From Panulirus ornatus (taxonomy: Eukaryota; Arthropoda; Malacostraca; Decapoda; Palinuridae): a stretch of 64,000 nucleotides of DNA. Under the pieces are notes generated by a model, which saw nothing but the letters and a program-made list of their open reading frames with translations, did not search any database and was not told where the DNA came from. The stretch is from assembly GCF_036320965.1 (NCBI RefSeq), contig NC_092276.1, forward strand, positions 4,313,282 through 4,377,281, given 5' to 3'. Both the position numbers and the translations under genes were made by a program. Shown here one piece after another: positions 1 to 9,446 of this stretch (the first letter of the stretch is position 1; every line of letters starts with the position of its first letter).

Positions 1-564
1 CACTGAGAACCAATCACTTTCCTCTCTTCCTACACGTACACATGCCTTACATCCTCGATAAAAACTTTTCACTGCTTCTAACAACTTGCCTCCCACACCA
101 TATATTCTTAATACCTTCCACAGAGCATCTCTATCAACTCTATCATATGCCTTCTCCAGATCCATAAATGCTACATACAAATCCATTTGCTTTTCTAAGT
201 ATTTCTCACATACATTCTTCAAAGCAAACACCTGATCCACACATCCTCTACCACTTCTGAAACCGCACTGCTCTTCCCCAATCTGATGCTCTGTACATGC
301 CTTCACCCTCTCAATCAATACCCTCCCATATAATTTACCAGGAATACTCAACAAACTTATACCTCTGTAATTTGAGCACTCACTCTTATCCCCTTTGCCT
401 TTGTACAATGGCACTATGCAAGCATTCCGCCAATCCTCAGGCACCTCACCATGAATCATACATACATTAAATTACCTTACCAACCAGTCAACAATACAGT
501 CACCCCGTTTTTCAATAAATTCCACTGCAGTAACAGCCAAACCCACTGCCTTGCCGGCTTTCAT
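1..564 (-). pseudogene. Family A LINE: 5'-truncated RT-domain fragment, cut by window edge
   Basis: Read on the minus strand this is the N-terminal part of a non-LTR reverse transcriptase. It enters at KAGKAV, passes VDWLVR, then PEDWRNACIVPLYKGKGDK, QCGFRSGRGCVDQ and the motif A stretch FMDLEKAYDRVD, and runs off the window near FYRGCKACVRVGREESDWFS. One in-frame stop is visible at 472-474, where TTA of the LFNVCM segment has become TAA; the rest of the frame to base 1 is open. The same sequence recurs almost base for base at 28300-28850 and 36420-36809. The copy is 5' truncated at 564, where homology ends inside the codons for the AGK segment. The RT assignment is firm; the RTE-like clade is tentative, based on the C-terminal pattern in other copies. 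Confidence 0.9.
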
Positions 565-574
565 ATATATAACT

Positions 575-852
575 TGATCGTCGTTTCTCACGTCAGCAAG
601 GTAGCGCGAGGAAAGAGACGAAGAATGACCCATCCACTCATATACACATATACATAAATGCCCATACACACAGACGTATGTACATATTCATACTTGCTTG
701 CCTTCATCTGTTCTTGGCACTACCCCACCCCACAGGAAACAGCATCACTACCCCCTGCTTCAGCGAGGCAGCTCCAGGAAAAGACTAAAAATGCCACTTT
801 CATTCACATTTTTGTCTTGATCTGTCTTGTGTAATTCACTGAAACCATAGCT

Positions 853-854
<2 letters not shown>
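575..854 (-). mobile_element. Old family A LINE 3' UTR fragment
   Basis: Minus-strand 3' UTR of family A, diverged from the younger copies. The terminal tail lies at about 579-610, and the fragment extends to the UTR stretch matching GAAACCATAGCTCC, where it meets a (TA)n array. It sits directly behind the truncated 5' end of the copy at 1-564, giving a head-to-tail pair. Confidence 0.75.

Positions 855-892
<38 letters not shown>
855..892. repeat. (TA)n microsatellite
   Basis: Uninterrupted TA dinucleotides between the family A UTR fragment and the foldback element. Confidence 0.97.
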
Positions 893-895
<3 letters not shown>

Positions 896-928
896 AAAGG
901 ATCACAATTTTGCACGTGATCAAGTATA

Positions 929-1177
929 TTCCTAAGAGTCCGTGGGGAAAATGAAACACGATAAATTCCCAAGTGCACTTTCGTGTAATAATATCATCAG
1001 GGGAGACACAAGAAATATAACAGTCAGTTAATATACAACGAAGACGTCCTAGCTACGTATCTTCGTTGTATATCAACTGACTATTATATTTCTCTCGTGT
1101 CTCCCCTGATGATGTGATTATTACATGAAAGTGCACTTGGAAACTTATCATATATCATTTACCCCATGGACTTTTAG

Positions 1178-1180
<3 letters not shown>
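929..1180. repeat. Foldback (inverted-repeat) element, about 252 bp
   Basis: Two arms of roughly 120 bases, about 929-1045 and 1058-1180, are reverse complements with scattered mismatches. TTCCTAAGAGTCCGTGGGG at 929-947 pairs with the segment at 1162-1180, and AATATACAACGAAGA at 1030-1044 pairs with the segment starting near 1060. The axis is near 1053. (TA)n arrays lie outside, one abutting the right arm. No coding capacity. It could be a MITE-like foldback transposon or a structured satellite unit. Confidence 0.85.

Positions 1181-1250
<70 letters not shown>
1180..1250. repeat. (TA)n microsatellite
   Basis: Pure TA array between the right arm of the foldback element and a family B tail. 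Confidence 0.97.
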
Positions 1251-1254
<4 letters not shown>

Positions 1255-1270
1255 TAATTTTTTAATACTT

Positions 1271-1365
1271 ATTCGCCATTTCTCACGTTAGCGAGGTAGT
1301 GTTAAGAACACAGGATCAAGCCACTTGGCCCAATTTTTCCAGCCCTTCTTTAGGAAAAGTAAAAC
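1271..1365 (-). mobile_element. Family B non-autonomous element, 3' fragment
   Basis: Minus-strand 3' part of family B. The tail (ATTCGCCATTTCTCACGTTA in + orientation) adjoins the (TA)n array, followed by the segment related to TTCCTTCTTTTGGAAAA in other copies. The 5' half is missing. Confidence 0.75.
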
Positions 1366-1616
1366 ACATGTAGTGCACAGACGGTGCACTTTCATGTATC
1401 ACATAATCCCCACCAATAGCAAGGATTTCAACTCCCTGTCATTTGTGTAAGAATTATGAGAGTAGAAAGAAATATGATATTATAAAGGACTTTGCTCACA
1501 TGACGTTGCAGAAGCCCCATAAACAAAGTCTTAGGTTGTATCATAACAAAATAATCTTTTTTAATACCAGGAGCACATGAATGAAGTTTATCTGCTTGTA
1601 TTTTCCTCTTTCTTAG
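1366..1616 (+). other. Unique sequence, probable intron end
   Basis: No repeat or ORF is seen. The last 20 bases form a polypyrimidine tract ending TTTTCCTCTTTCTTAG, a good 3' splice site for the exon that follows. Confidence 0.4.
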
Positions 1617-1772
1617 ATCTTGGAGTCATTGGATGCTGATCCTTACTGCCGGAAACTGAATCTGGCACACCGCTTGCAGTCTATTGGATATATCCTGGAG
1701 TCTTACAGCCATGCAGGGCCTGTAGCACCTATGCCTCCTCTTCAGCTTGCAGGACAACTGTCAGAACTGTGA
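1617..1772 (+). CDS. Putative terminal coding exon of an unrecognised host gene
   Basis: After a strong acceptor (TTTCCTCTTTCTTAG, AG at 1615-1616) the frame starting ATC TTG GAG is open for 51 codons and ends in TGA at 1770-1772. The peptide begins ILESLDADPYCRKLNLAHRL and ends LQLAGQLSEL. It has ordinary amino-acid composition and no low-complexity sequence, unlike most open frames here. There is no start codon near its beginning, as expected for an internal-to-terminal exon. A 3' UTR-like stretch with AATAAA signals follows. I do not recognise the protein. Upstream exons would lie before base 1. The chief alternative is a chance open frame behind a chance acceptor. Confidence 0.5.
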   Translation: MLESLDADPYCRKLNLAHRLQSIGYILESYSHAGPVAPMPPLQLAGQLSEL

Positions 1773-2040
1773 GCCAGCACATGCAGGATGAGCACTTGTG
1801 CCTGATGATGCGACAGTTTCCTGAAAAATATTGACATTTTTTATTTATATGGAAAAAAACTTTTTTTTTTTGCAAGTGTTTGTTACAAGAACAGCTACTG
1901 AGACTTACCAGTACCAGTGTTCTTCCATAGTGCAATATTATGGTCCTGACGAATCTGAACTTTTCACTTTTGGTGTACTTTATTTAGAGGTGGTTTACAA
2001 AGACCTTCATAATATACTTTAAATGATAATTATGTTCATG

Positions 2041-2046
2041 AATAAA
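2041..2046 (+). promoter_or_regulatory. Candidate proximal polyadenylation signal AATAAA
   Basis: Canonical hexamer 268 bases after the stop codon of the putative terminal exon. Confidence 0.35.
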
Positions 2047-3503
2047 ATTCCCTGAAAAATGGTTTTTACGGTGATTGCTGTATATAATATATGAAAGTTC
2101 ATACTGACACTCATAAGCTCTGCCCTTTGGCAAACTGAATGTGATACTTTGGATTTCATATTTGTGTAGTCGCTGTGGTCTAGTGCTAGTGCCTAAGGAT
2201 ACAATGTTCCTTGTTTTACATAAAGTGCTTATAAATCACTTCTCACGTGCAAATCTGCCATGCTTTACCCACATTGATGGGACACTGCTCCAGGGTGCAC
2301 TTCTATCCAGGCAGAAGAGCCTGTTACTTTAGCTGACTTTTGTATATACACAATTGTCTTTTTTTATGCTCGACCAAGATGGGGAGAATAGTAATGGAGA
2401 TATATGGAGAGAGGATGACTGCCATATGGATATTTCATAGTCCAGTTATGTAATGATTACACTACATTTCATATAACAGTCATGCTATTTTATACTGCTT
2501 TTACATTTTTGGAGATATGAAATCTCATTGGATCACACCAATGCCTCAACTTTTTAACAAGCTTGGTGCTATGTTATGTCAGAGGGGGACGCCCTTTCTC
2601 ACCATGATGTTAATGAGAGTGTTATTGAATACTGTAACTGCGAAAGGCATTGTCAAGAACATTCGGAGAGCATTAGGTTTTCTCCCATCTCCATCCAGTG
2701 CATCTTGTCCACTAGTCTTATTTTTTTCATTTTTTCAATCCAGTTAGACATTTTGTATATAGCTGTCTGTTATCCCCTTCAGATTTTTTTTCTAGAATGT
2801 ACGTTTATAATTTTTTTTAGGACAATTGGAGGGTGTGACATGCATGACAAGAAAAAGCTTTTGAATGAAGCTGCTTTTGCATGAATATCATTCTAATGGA
2901 GGAAAATGTGTCCAGTATTGTAAGACCAATGCAGGTCTCAACTGAAACCTGTCACGATAATCCATTTTCACTGTATTCTCATTCTTCCCTGTTTCTTTAA
3001 TCAGACTTATCAGTTTTAGTTTATTCAAACATCTTGTGATATATTTTTAGTTGTACAGTTTTGTAAGGCTTACTATGTACTTTCCAAGTATATATAGGTT
3101 CCTATGCCTCTTAAATTCTCAACAAATCCCTTTTGCTTTCAGTGTAATATCTTTGGATTCTTTTTTAGTATAATTGCTACTTTTTAAAAGATTTTCATTA
3201 CAAACACTTTTAACTACTATTATTATGAACTTGTTGCCCTCTAATTTCTCTCTGTAAACCTTCTGTCCTCACAGTTATATTTTGCCCTTTCTCTACAAAC
3301 TACCCTCTCTTCCCCTGATCCCACCAGCATGCTAAGTTATATAAATCTGCTATGCAACAAAACTGCTTTGGTCAGCTGCTACTGAGGTGACGAAGAATTT
3401 TGGGGACATTGTATAAATCTGTACAGAGAACTTTTGTTATTGTAAAGTATTTTTGTAAATGTGAGTATGAGGGCATTGTGTAAAATCTTGCAACTTTACT
3501 ACA

Positions 3504-3509
3504 AATAAA
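3504..3509 (+). promoter_or_regulatory. Candidate distal polyadenylation signal AATAAA
   Basis: Canonical hexamer in ACTACAAATAAAGTGAGTG with GT-rich sequence just downstream. It would give a 3' UTR of about 1.75 kb. Confidence 0.4.
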
Positions 3510-3530
3510 GTGAGTGCCAAGAGGAATCAG

Positions 3531-4643
3531 GAATATTTCATTTGTCCTTTTCTTCTCATTTTTCTCTCCATTTGAAACAAAAGTCCAGTGAAAATAAAAC
3601 TATGAAATTTAAAAATATAATTAAAAACCCTATGTTTAAACTGGAAAAAAAATGAAGCCCATCCCTAATACACAATCCTGGATTTACAACTAATAATACC
3701 ATGCCATCATCCATCATTACTACTCTTAAGGGTCATAAACAGGATTAATTCGTTAAAAATCGAGTTTTGGACCCCACACTACTTGTTTGTGAAGATAAAC
3801 AGCACTTGATATACATAAAACTTTTCTTAACTGTAAAAAAAAAAAAAAAAAAGCTACAGGAAAGCCTCGTGACTACTTACTACTTAGTAAATTAATTTAC
3901 GTATGAAGTGATATCTCACACCTACTTCAAAGGTTATTCACACCATTAAAAACACAGATATCCTTGTTTAGTTTGCTGATTTGTACAGAATGTTTCAATT
4001 TCAGGGTACATTTTCTCATTTTAAAATTGAAAAATGCTGTGATAAACGACTTTATCACCTTTCAGTTCTAAAAACTGGTAACCATTATGAATGTCACAAC
4101 TACTCAAAATACACTTTAAGCACCAAAATACACTTTGTAAGCACCAGATCCTTATAAAACATGAACTGAACCCGGTCATATGAAGCAGCCGGGGGAAACC
4201 ACGAAAGCAGCAGTATCAGGAGTATTACTAGGATGGAGTGTTCTAGGTCTGGGTGTGTATGGCTCATGAACAGATGATGTCTGATGAATTTGGCTGCAGG
4301 AGGTGACGGGTTGGTAGGATATGATTGGCTGATTGCACAGGATGAGGATACTGAAAGGTCGCAGTTGGTTTATAGGCAGTTCATAAAGGGATCTTGGGTG
4401 TAAGCGCTGAGCCATGAGGGAAAATGGGCAATCAAATCTCCAGAGAGATGCGTTGCATATCTTTCAGGTTTTACAGCTGGGGAGTATATCCGGTGTGACA
4501 TGTGAAGGGGAGAGGTATGTGGGTGTTGATTACGATGCACGTCCGTTTGGCATAGGGAGAACGATGCATCACATGCCACCCTACTGCGACGCATGGGGAA
4601 ACGGCTTAAATGATACAGATCAAGTTGTAAAAGTCTAAACACC
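3531..4643. other. No gene or element recognised
   Basis: AT-rich unique sequence with a poly(A) run at 3835-3852. From 4180 it becomes G-rich on the plus strand. Overlapping short ORFs on both strands (4176-4415, 4370-4759, 4414-4638) have no recognisable motif. Confidence 0.5.
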
Positions 4644-4882
4644 ATGCAGGTAAAAGTACTTGGTGATTCAATTTTACGTATAAATACGCAGACAGTGTGG
4701 GCAGTGCAGCAACAATGATCTATATATCCAATCAAGTGGAACTCACTGCTCCTTTTCATTTGCGAAATAGAGGAGGTTGTCCATGTCTCTCAACTGACTA
4801 CGGCCTTTACGAGGTTCGTGAGAGAGAGGATGTGATCATCCGTGCAGGGCCGACAAACGACGTAAATTACGTGGGACTATGA
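4644..4882 (+). pseudogene. Possible SGNH/GDSL-hydrolase-like relic
   Basis: A frame from ATG at 4644 reads MQVKVLGDSILR and stops at 4718. A second frame (4697-4882) ends REREDVIIRAGPTNDVNYVG. LGDS followed downstream by a G-(x)-TND-type block is the order of blocks I and III of SGNH hydrolases, a domain found among other places in ORF1 of some CR1-type LINEs. The two parts are in different frames and only about 75 codons are left, so it is at best a decayed copy. Two short motif matches can arise by chance. Confidence 0.2.
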
Positions 4883-5131
4883 AATGGTTGCGTGCCTCAG
4901 AGGGAAGACCAATCAATGCCATCTCGCAACATCCACATGATATACAATGTCCGTGTGGCAGACATGCCTCCCCAGCTCCCAAGGGATATTATGGTTGACT
5001 ACGCCTTGCCTGCTTCACATGGAAGCCTTAAGGGTTTTACAAGGAGGGCAGCTGGGTAGGGCGGGATTCACAGGGATGGCAAGGGATTCCCAAATACGGC
5101 TGTCTACTTATCTTTCAACTTCCAGTTTGTA

Positions 5132-5152
5132 AACACACACACACACACACAC
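5132..5152. repeat. (CA)n microsatellite
   Basis: About ten CA units directly in front of the tRNA-derived sequence. Confidence 0.95.
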
Positions 5153-5259
5153 GGGTCTCCGTGGTGTGGTGGTCAGCGTTACTAACTAGAGTCAGCAAGT
5201 CAGCACAGACCCGCCTCGGGTCGTGCTCGCACAGACTCGAATCCCAGGCAAGGCAATCT
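5153..5259 (+). mobile_element. tRNA-derived SINE head (family C)
   Basis: Starts GGGTCTCCGTGGTGTGGTGG. An A-box-like TGGTGTGGTGG lies at 5162-5172, and a B-box-like GACTCGAATCC at 5234-5244. The spacing of about 70 bases is too long for an ordinary tRNA. The middle (ACTAACTAGAGTCAGCA) resembles the 51281-51424 copy. It is preceded by (CA)n. A tRNA pseudogene is the alternative. Confidence 0.55.
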
Positions 5260-5474
5260 GTTAATTCTAAAAGAGCACGAGACAAATGAGCGACGGAATA
5301 CAGTAAACTAAGTACAATCAATTTCGAAATACAAATGAATACAATACATTGAATACATTCGTGGAATACAATTCTCTCTTGTGAAACAGAACACTAGCCA
5401 ACCGACTGCTGTGAAGGGGACACCAAAACACAAGAAACATCCTCTTGCAATGTAGTTCTAAAGGCCTCCTCCTT

Positions 5475-5700
5475 TGCGACAGTTATTTGTCAGACTAAGA
5501 GGAGTGACAGCAAAATGTGAGGTCAGGCTAAGTGGAGTTACTGCGAAAGTGGAGTGACAATAAATGTCAGGCTATCCAAGCGGAGTAACTGCAAAATGTC
5601 AAGCTGAAGGGAGTGACAAATAAATGTTAGGCTAAGAGGAATAACTATTTCGGGCTATCTAAGCGGAATGAAAGCTAATGTTCGACTAAGCTAAAAGAGA
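5475..5700. repeat. Degenerate minisatellite, roughly 30-bp unit
   Basis: About seven diverged units built around GTCAGGCTAAGNGGAGTGAC followed by a spacer like AGCAAAAT. Units differ by substitutions and small indels. Confidence 0.7.
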
Positions 5701-6551
5701 AACATTTTCGTATTGTACAATTTGGACCATAAGTTTGTTCTGCATCACCATACACGGTCAATGTTTCTGAATGAACAGAAATGAACAAATCTTATCAACA
5801 AGACGAGCTTAATACTTTTGCACAGTCTCGACGACAGGTTACTATAACCCCACAACGAAACCACAATATGATAAAGCCATGATCCATTCCTCCCTGCTCG
5901 GCCAGCCATTCCATAGGGATCACGGAACCACAGATCACACATTCAGCTGTGTTCCGGATGTTCCTCTTGGCCTTTGGTGCTTAGATGGATCCAAAGACAT
6001 TTTACGGGAGGGAACTGAAACCGTTCCCTTCCTCCTCCGTTCCCGCCTCGCCAGCGATATCAAAACCTGGGATAATCAAGATGCCGCAGCCACACTGACG
6101 TCCCGTAGTATATTATCATGTCTTAAGCCGGCAGCCTGGACGGACGGTCTGGCTCTGCTCCCTGATAAAGAGGTGTTTGTCAGAGCGTCCTTTCCCCTGC
6201 GGCCAGTTTGTTTACATCCAGTTGACAATGGTGAGATTTACGATGATAATCTTTCAATGGTGATGGTGACTTGCTGGATATTATGCCAAGGTAAAAATAA
6301 ATGGGGAGGGGGTATCCTAACCACACGCTGATCTGTCCTTGTACACATGTTTTGTTGCTTTATAATCCGATTAGATGAATAGTACTGGGATGGAAGGGAG
6401 GTGGTAAAACACGCAGCGAACCCAACATGAATACAACGTATTTGCTTATGCAACAAGTGGCGCCAGTATAATACACGATACAAAACCCCAACGACTGCGA
6501 TGCACTTGCTATGCAAGTGGTCGCGGCTCGTCCAGAAATAATCTCGCGCAA

Positions 6552-6556
<5 letters not shown>
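5701..6556. other. GC-richer unique block with a 150-codon open frame
   Basis: The plus-strand frame 5879-6331 is the longest open frame in the window that is free of repeats. It begins MIHSSLLGQPFHRDHG and has no signal peptide, domain or motif that I recognise. No splice signals or start context stand out. It may be a chance frame in a CpG-containing region, possibly promoter-proximal DNA. Confidence 0.25.

Positions 6557-6586
<30 letters not shown>
6557..6586. repeat. (CA)n microsatellite
   Basis: About fifteen CA units. Confidence 0.95.
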
Positions 6587-6590
<4 letters not shown>

Positions 6591-7090
6591 TACACAAACT
6601 GCATCATGTTAGGCATCAGTAGGTCACAAGAGATTAAGGCAAAGTACCATATTATAACCACAAACGAGGCTTGAATTACCGGTCTCGTCTGGCTTCTTAT
6701 ATTTGTCCAACAATCTCAACATGTTATATCCTCGGTATTATCGAGCTTACGGTAAATTCCGGGCGAATTACATAACCAGAGCTCCTTTCTCATCCCAAGT
6801 CTTACTTTTCAGTGGTGAGTGAATGATATATGGAAAACATCCATCGAGATATCTAGCCAGCTCCCCTAAAACATCCTAAAACAGAATGAGAACTAATTAT
6901 CCAGGATGTGTGTCCGAAAAGATCTTCAGAAAGGTGGATAACCAATAAACCAGTTAACTAATAACCAGTCCTTGCCCAAACAAAAAAATACCCAAAACTT
7001 TCGTTTCTCATCCAGAGCCTTTGAGAAGATCGCCCATTACATTTCCTATATCTAAATAGTTGGGTACTGTCACTCCACGTGACGTTATTG

Positions 7091-7091
<1 letters not shown>

Positions 7092-7157
<66 letters not shown>
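7092..7157. repeat. (TA)n microsatellite
   Basis: About 33 pure TA units. The ORFs crossing it (poly Tyr-Ile) are artefacts. Confidence 0.97.
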
Positions 7158-7159
<2 letters not shown>

Positions 7160-7460
7160 CACACAGTATATTTCCTTCACCGACCGACGACGCGGAGTCC
7201 TTTGAAAAGAATCGTCAGGAGCTGTTCTCTAGCCGAAGTTAAGGCGCGGACCAGACTTCTGGGGCGAAGTTGTACAGACGCAGGCAATGTGTGGCTAATG
7301 TCGGCACTCCGGGGACGGCACGCCACAACTTGGCTATACACGACCAGGCTAACTCACTGAACAGTCTGACACGCTCGTTTCGCTCCGGCAGAAGCGGCGG
7401 TAACTCGTCAGGATGCATCTTAGCAGCTACCTGACGGCCGTTATCGCAAGGTACGTACAG
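7158..7460 (+). other. CpG-containing block; possible 5' exon with donor site
   Basis: The sequence turns GC- and CpG-rich between two AT-rich flanks. ATG at 7413 opens a frame reading MHLSSYLTAVIA that runs into CGCAAG then GTACGTACAG at 7451, a good 5' splice donor. This would make 12 codons plus two bases of a first coding exon with a hydrophobic N terminus. Nothing downstream confirms it, and the ATG context is not strong. Confidence 0.15.
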
Positions 7461-8029
7461 TATTTCACGCACACGATTACGTGAATACAAAAATGTATAT
7501 ACGTATTTCACATATATGAAATAAATGTATAATAATCTTTAGTCATAAAAGCATATGAACTTAATATAAAAAATCATATAACAAAGAAGTACTTTCAAAT
7601 TTTAATATATTTTTTGTATAATTTTGCTTCTCTTTCCCCCTGGCACTTCCTCTCCTTACACCTAAAACAAACTCGTGTCTTTATGTACGTCATTCTTGTC
7701 TACGTCTAACGGAGTCTATATGCAGTGCTAAACACCCCCATAAACGAAAAAAAAAAAAAACACCCCACCCCAATAAAATCTTCAACACAAATCCAGCGGG
7801 TGACGACGCACTGTAGTTTGCTTGGACTGAAGCCACGGTAACTCAAACACGGACGTGATGGACACGGGTAAAGTGACGGTAAGAACTACATTCCAGTATT
7901 TTCCGGTTTCCCGCGGTGCATGTACTCTTAGAGCCAACGGGAATTCACGTAAATGCCCCAAATATTAACCTTAATACTACTACTACAACCTCTGCTTCAA
8001 TTACCCCCCAAAATAGTAATAGTATTAAC

Positions 8030-8031
<2 letters not shown>
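7461..8031. other. No gene recognised
   Basis: AT-rich, then a CpG-containing patch at about 7800-7920 with ATG at 7858 reading MDTGKVT into a donor-like ACG/GTAAGA. This is too short to support an exon. Confidence 0.4.

Positions 8032-8073
<42 letters not shown>
8032..8073. repeat. (AAT)n microsatellite
   Basis: About fourteen AAT units, followed at 8115-8140 by short ATT/AAT runs of opposite sense. Confidence 0.95.
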
Positions 8074-8076
<3 letters not shown>

Positions 8077-8482
8077 CAATAATGGTTATCATTATTTCAA
8101 TAATTACGCTGGAATTATTATAATAATAATTACATTGGAATTATTTCAGTTCTGGTTCATGGTGGCTCATCAATTGTCCATTTATAATCTAATTGGGAAA
8201 GAAATTGTCAGCAGAATTGTATTTTGTTGATCATTTAGCTCTTCTGATGTGAATAAATATAGCATTTGATAAGCATTAATTCTGTTGTGCAAAATTGACT
8301 TTATTGAGTTAGGGTAATTTTTCCCAGGCCGTATTATACGTGAATTAATCGGGTGGGAAAACTGCGAAATTTCAGTGGAGCCGAGGGCGAATGATCGGTT
8401 AGATGTGACACTGTTAACAAAAGGTGACCCACTGGAAATATGAGCAAAACTATTTAAATATAACGTTTAAAGAGACGAGCCT

Positions 8483-8484
<2 letters not shown>

Positions 8485-8547
<63 letters not shown>
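8485..8547. repeat. (TA)n microsatellite
   Basis: About 31 TA units. Confidence 0.97.
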
Positions 8548-8550
<3 letters not shown>

Positions 8551-8949
8551 GTGTACCACCACATCCTTGTCACGACACAACTACGATAATACCGCCAGCA
8601 TCCTTTCGTATATACCGCCAGGGCACCAGCAAAACAGATCCACAGGCCCGGACGGTGTGCATCTTAGTTACTAACATACATTGATGCAAGGAACGACACT
8701 GAGAGGGTAAGGCATATGGTGATTATATGAAAAATGAAGATTAAATCATAACCGAATACAGTGACGTGAAACGCGCTTACAAGCGACGATATATCCGACC
8801 AAAATGAGAGACAAGGCGACATATTCGGACAGAATACCGTCGAGATGTATAATGATGTCCGGCCCATCAATAATGACTTCGTATGGGTCCACAATACATC
8901 GCAAACGATCAAGACGGAGGAGTCCCGTCCCGCCATACTAATGCCACCA

Positions 8950-9081
8950 AGCACCACCACCACCACAGCGACCACCACCACAGCGACTACCTCCACAGCG
9001 ACCACCACATCGACTACCACCACAGCGAGTACCACCACCACAGCGACTACCACCACAGCGACTACCACCACCACAGCGACT
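8950..9081. repeat. Cryptic ACC/AGCGACT repeat
   Basis: Units of 12 to 18 bases of the form ACCACCACAGCGACT. Because unit lengths are multiples of three, all frames stay open: Thr/Ala-rich, His/Ser/Asp-rich, or Val-rich on the other strand. The Thr-rich frame runs 8845-9165. No flanking domain suggests it is translated. Confidence 0.8.
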
Positions 9082-9378
9082 AAGCCAAACCCATCGTCAG
9101 ATTCTTCAGTCCTGAAGTCAGTCATGGACACTATGACTCATCCCACTGAGGAAAAAATAAAATAAATAAATAAATACATTCGACGCAATTATACGACGGA
9201 GTGAGACCCAAGCCACAATTATGTCGTCTCCGGTGTGTCCAATGAGATGGCTGCATCCGACCAACACACTCGTAAAGAGGAAACCCCAACAAATAAATCA
9301 CAAAAGAAGCAACGGATTCATTTCCGGCCAATCATCCCTCCAGACAGAGCCAGTTAGAGGTAATCAGCGGGGAAGACT

Positions 9379-9379
<1 letters not shown>

Positions 9380-9445
<66 letters not shown>
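9380..9445. repeat. (CT)n microsatellite
   Basis: About 32 CT units. Confidence 0.97.

Positions 9446-9446
<1 letters not shown>

Larger units (their letters stand above)
1773..3530 (+). other. 3' UTR-like region behind the putative terminal exon
   Basis: T-rich, non-repetitive sequence free of transposon matches, with canonical AATAAA at 2041-2046 and 3504-3509. The second is followed by a GT-containing stretch (GTGAGTGCC), typical of a cleavage region. Short ORFs inside (for example 2517-2747 and 2576-2884) overlap in different frames and look like chance. Confidence 0.4.

Noticed and set aside
5879..6331. 150-codon plus frame as a real gene
   Set aside because: No recognised motif, no splice or start support, and antisense frames in the same region; kept only as a note on the block.
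7060..7360. Poly Tyr-Ile, poly Ser-Leu, poly Arg-Glu and poly His-Thr frames through dinucleotide arrays
   Set aside because: Dinucleotide repeats are open in several frames by nature; there is no conserved flanking sequence.
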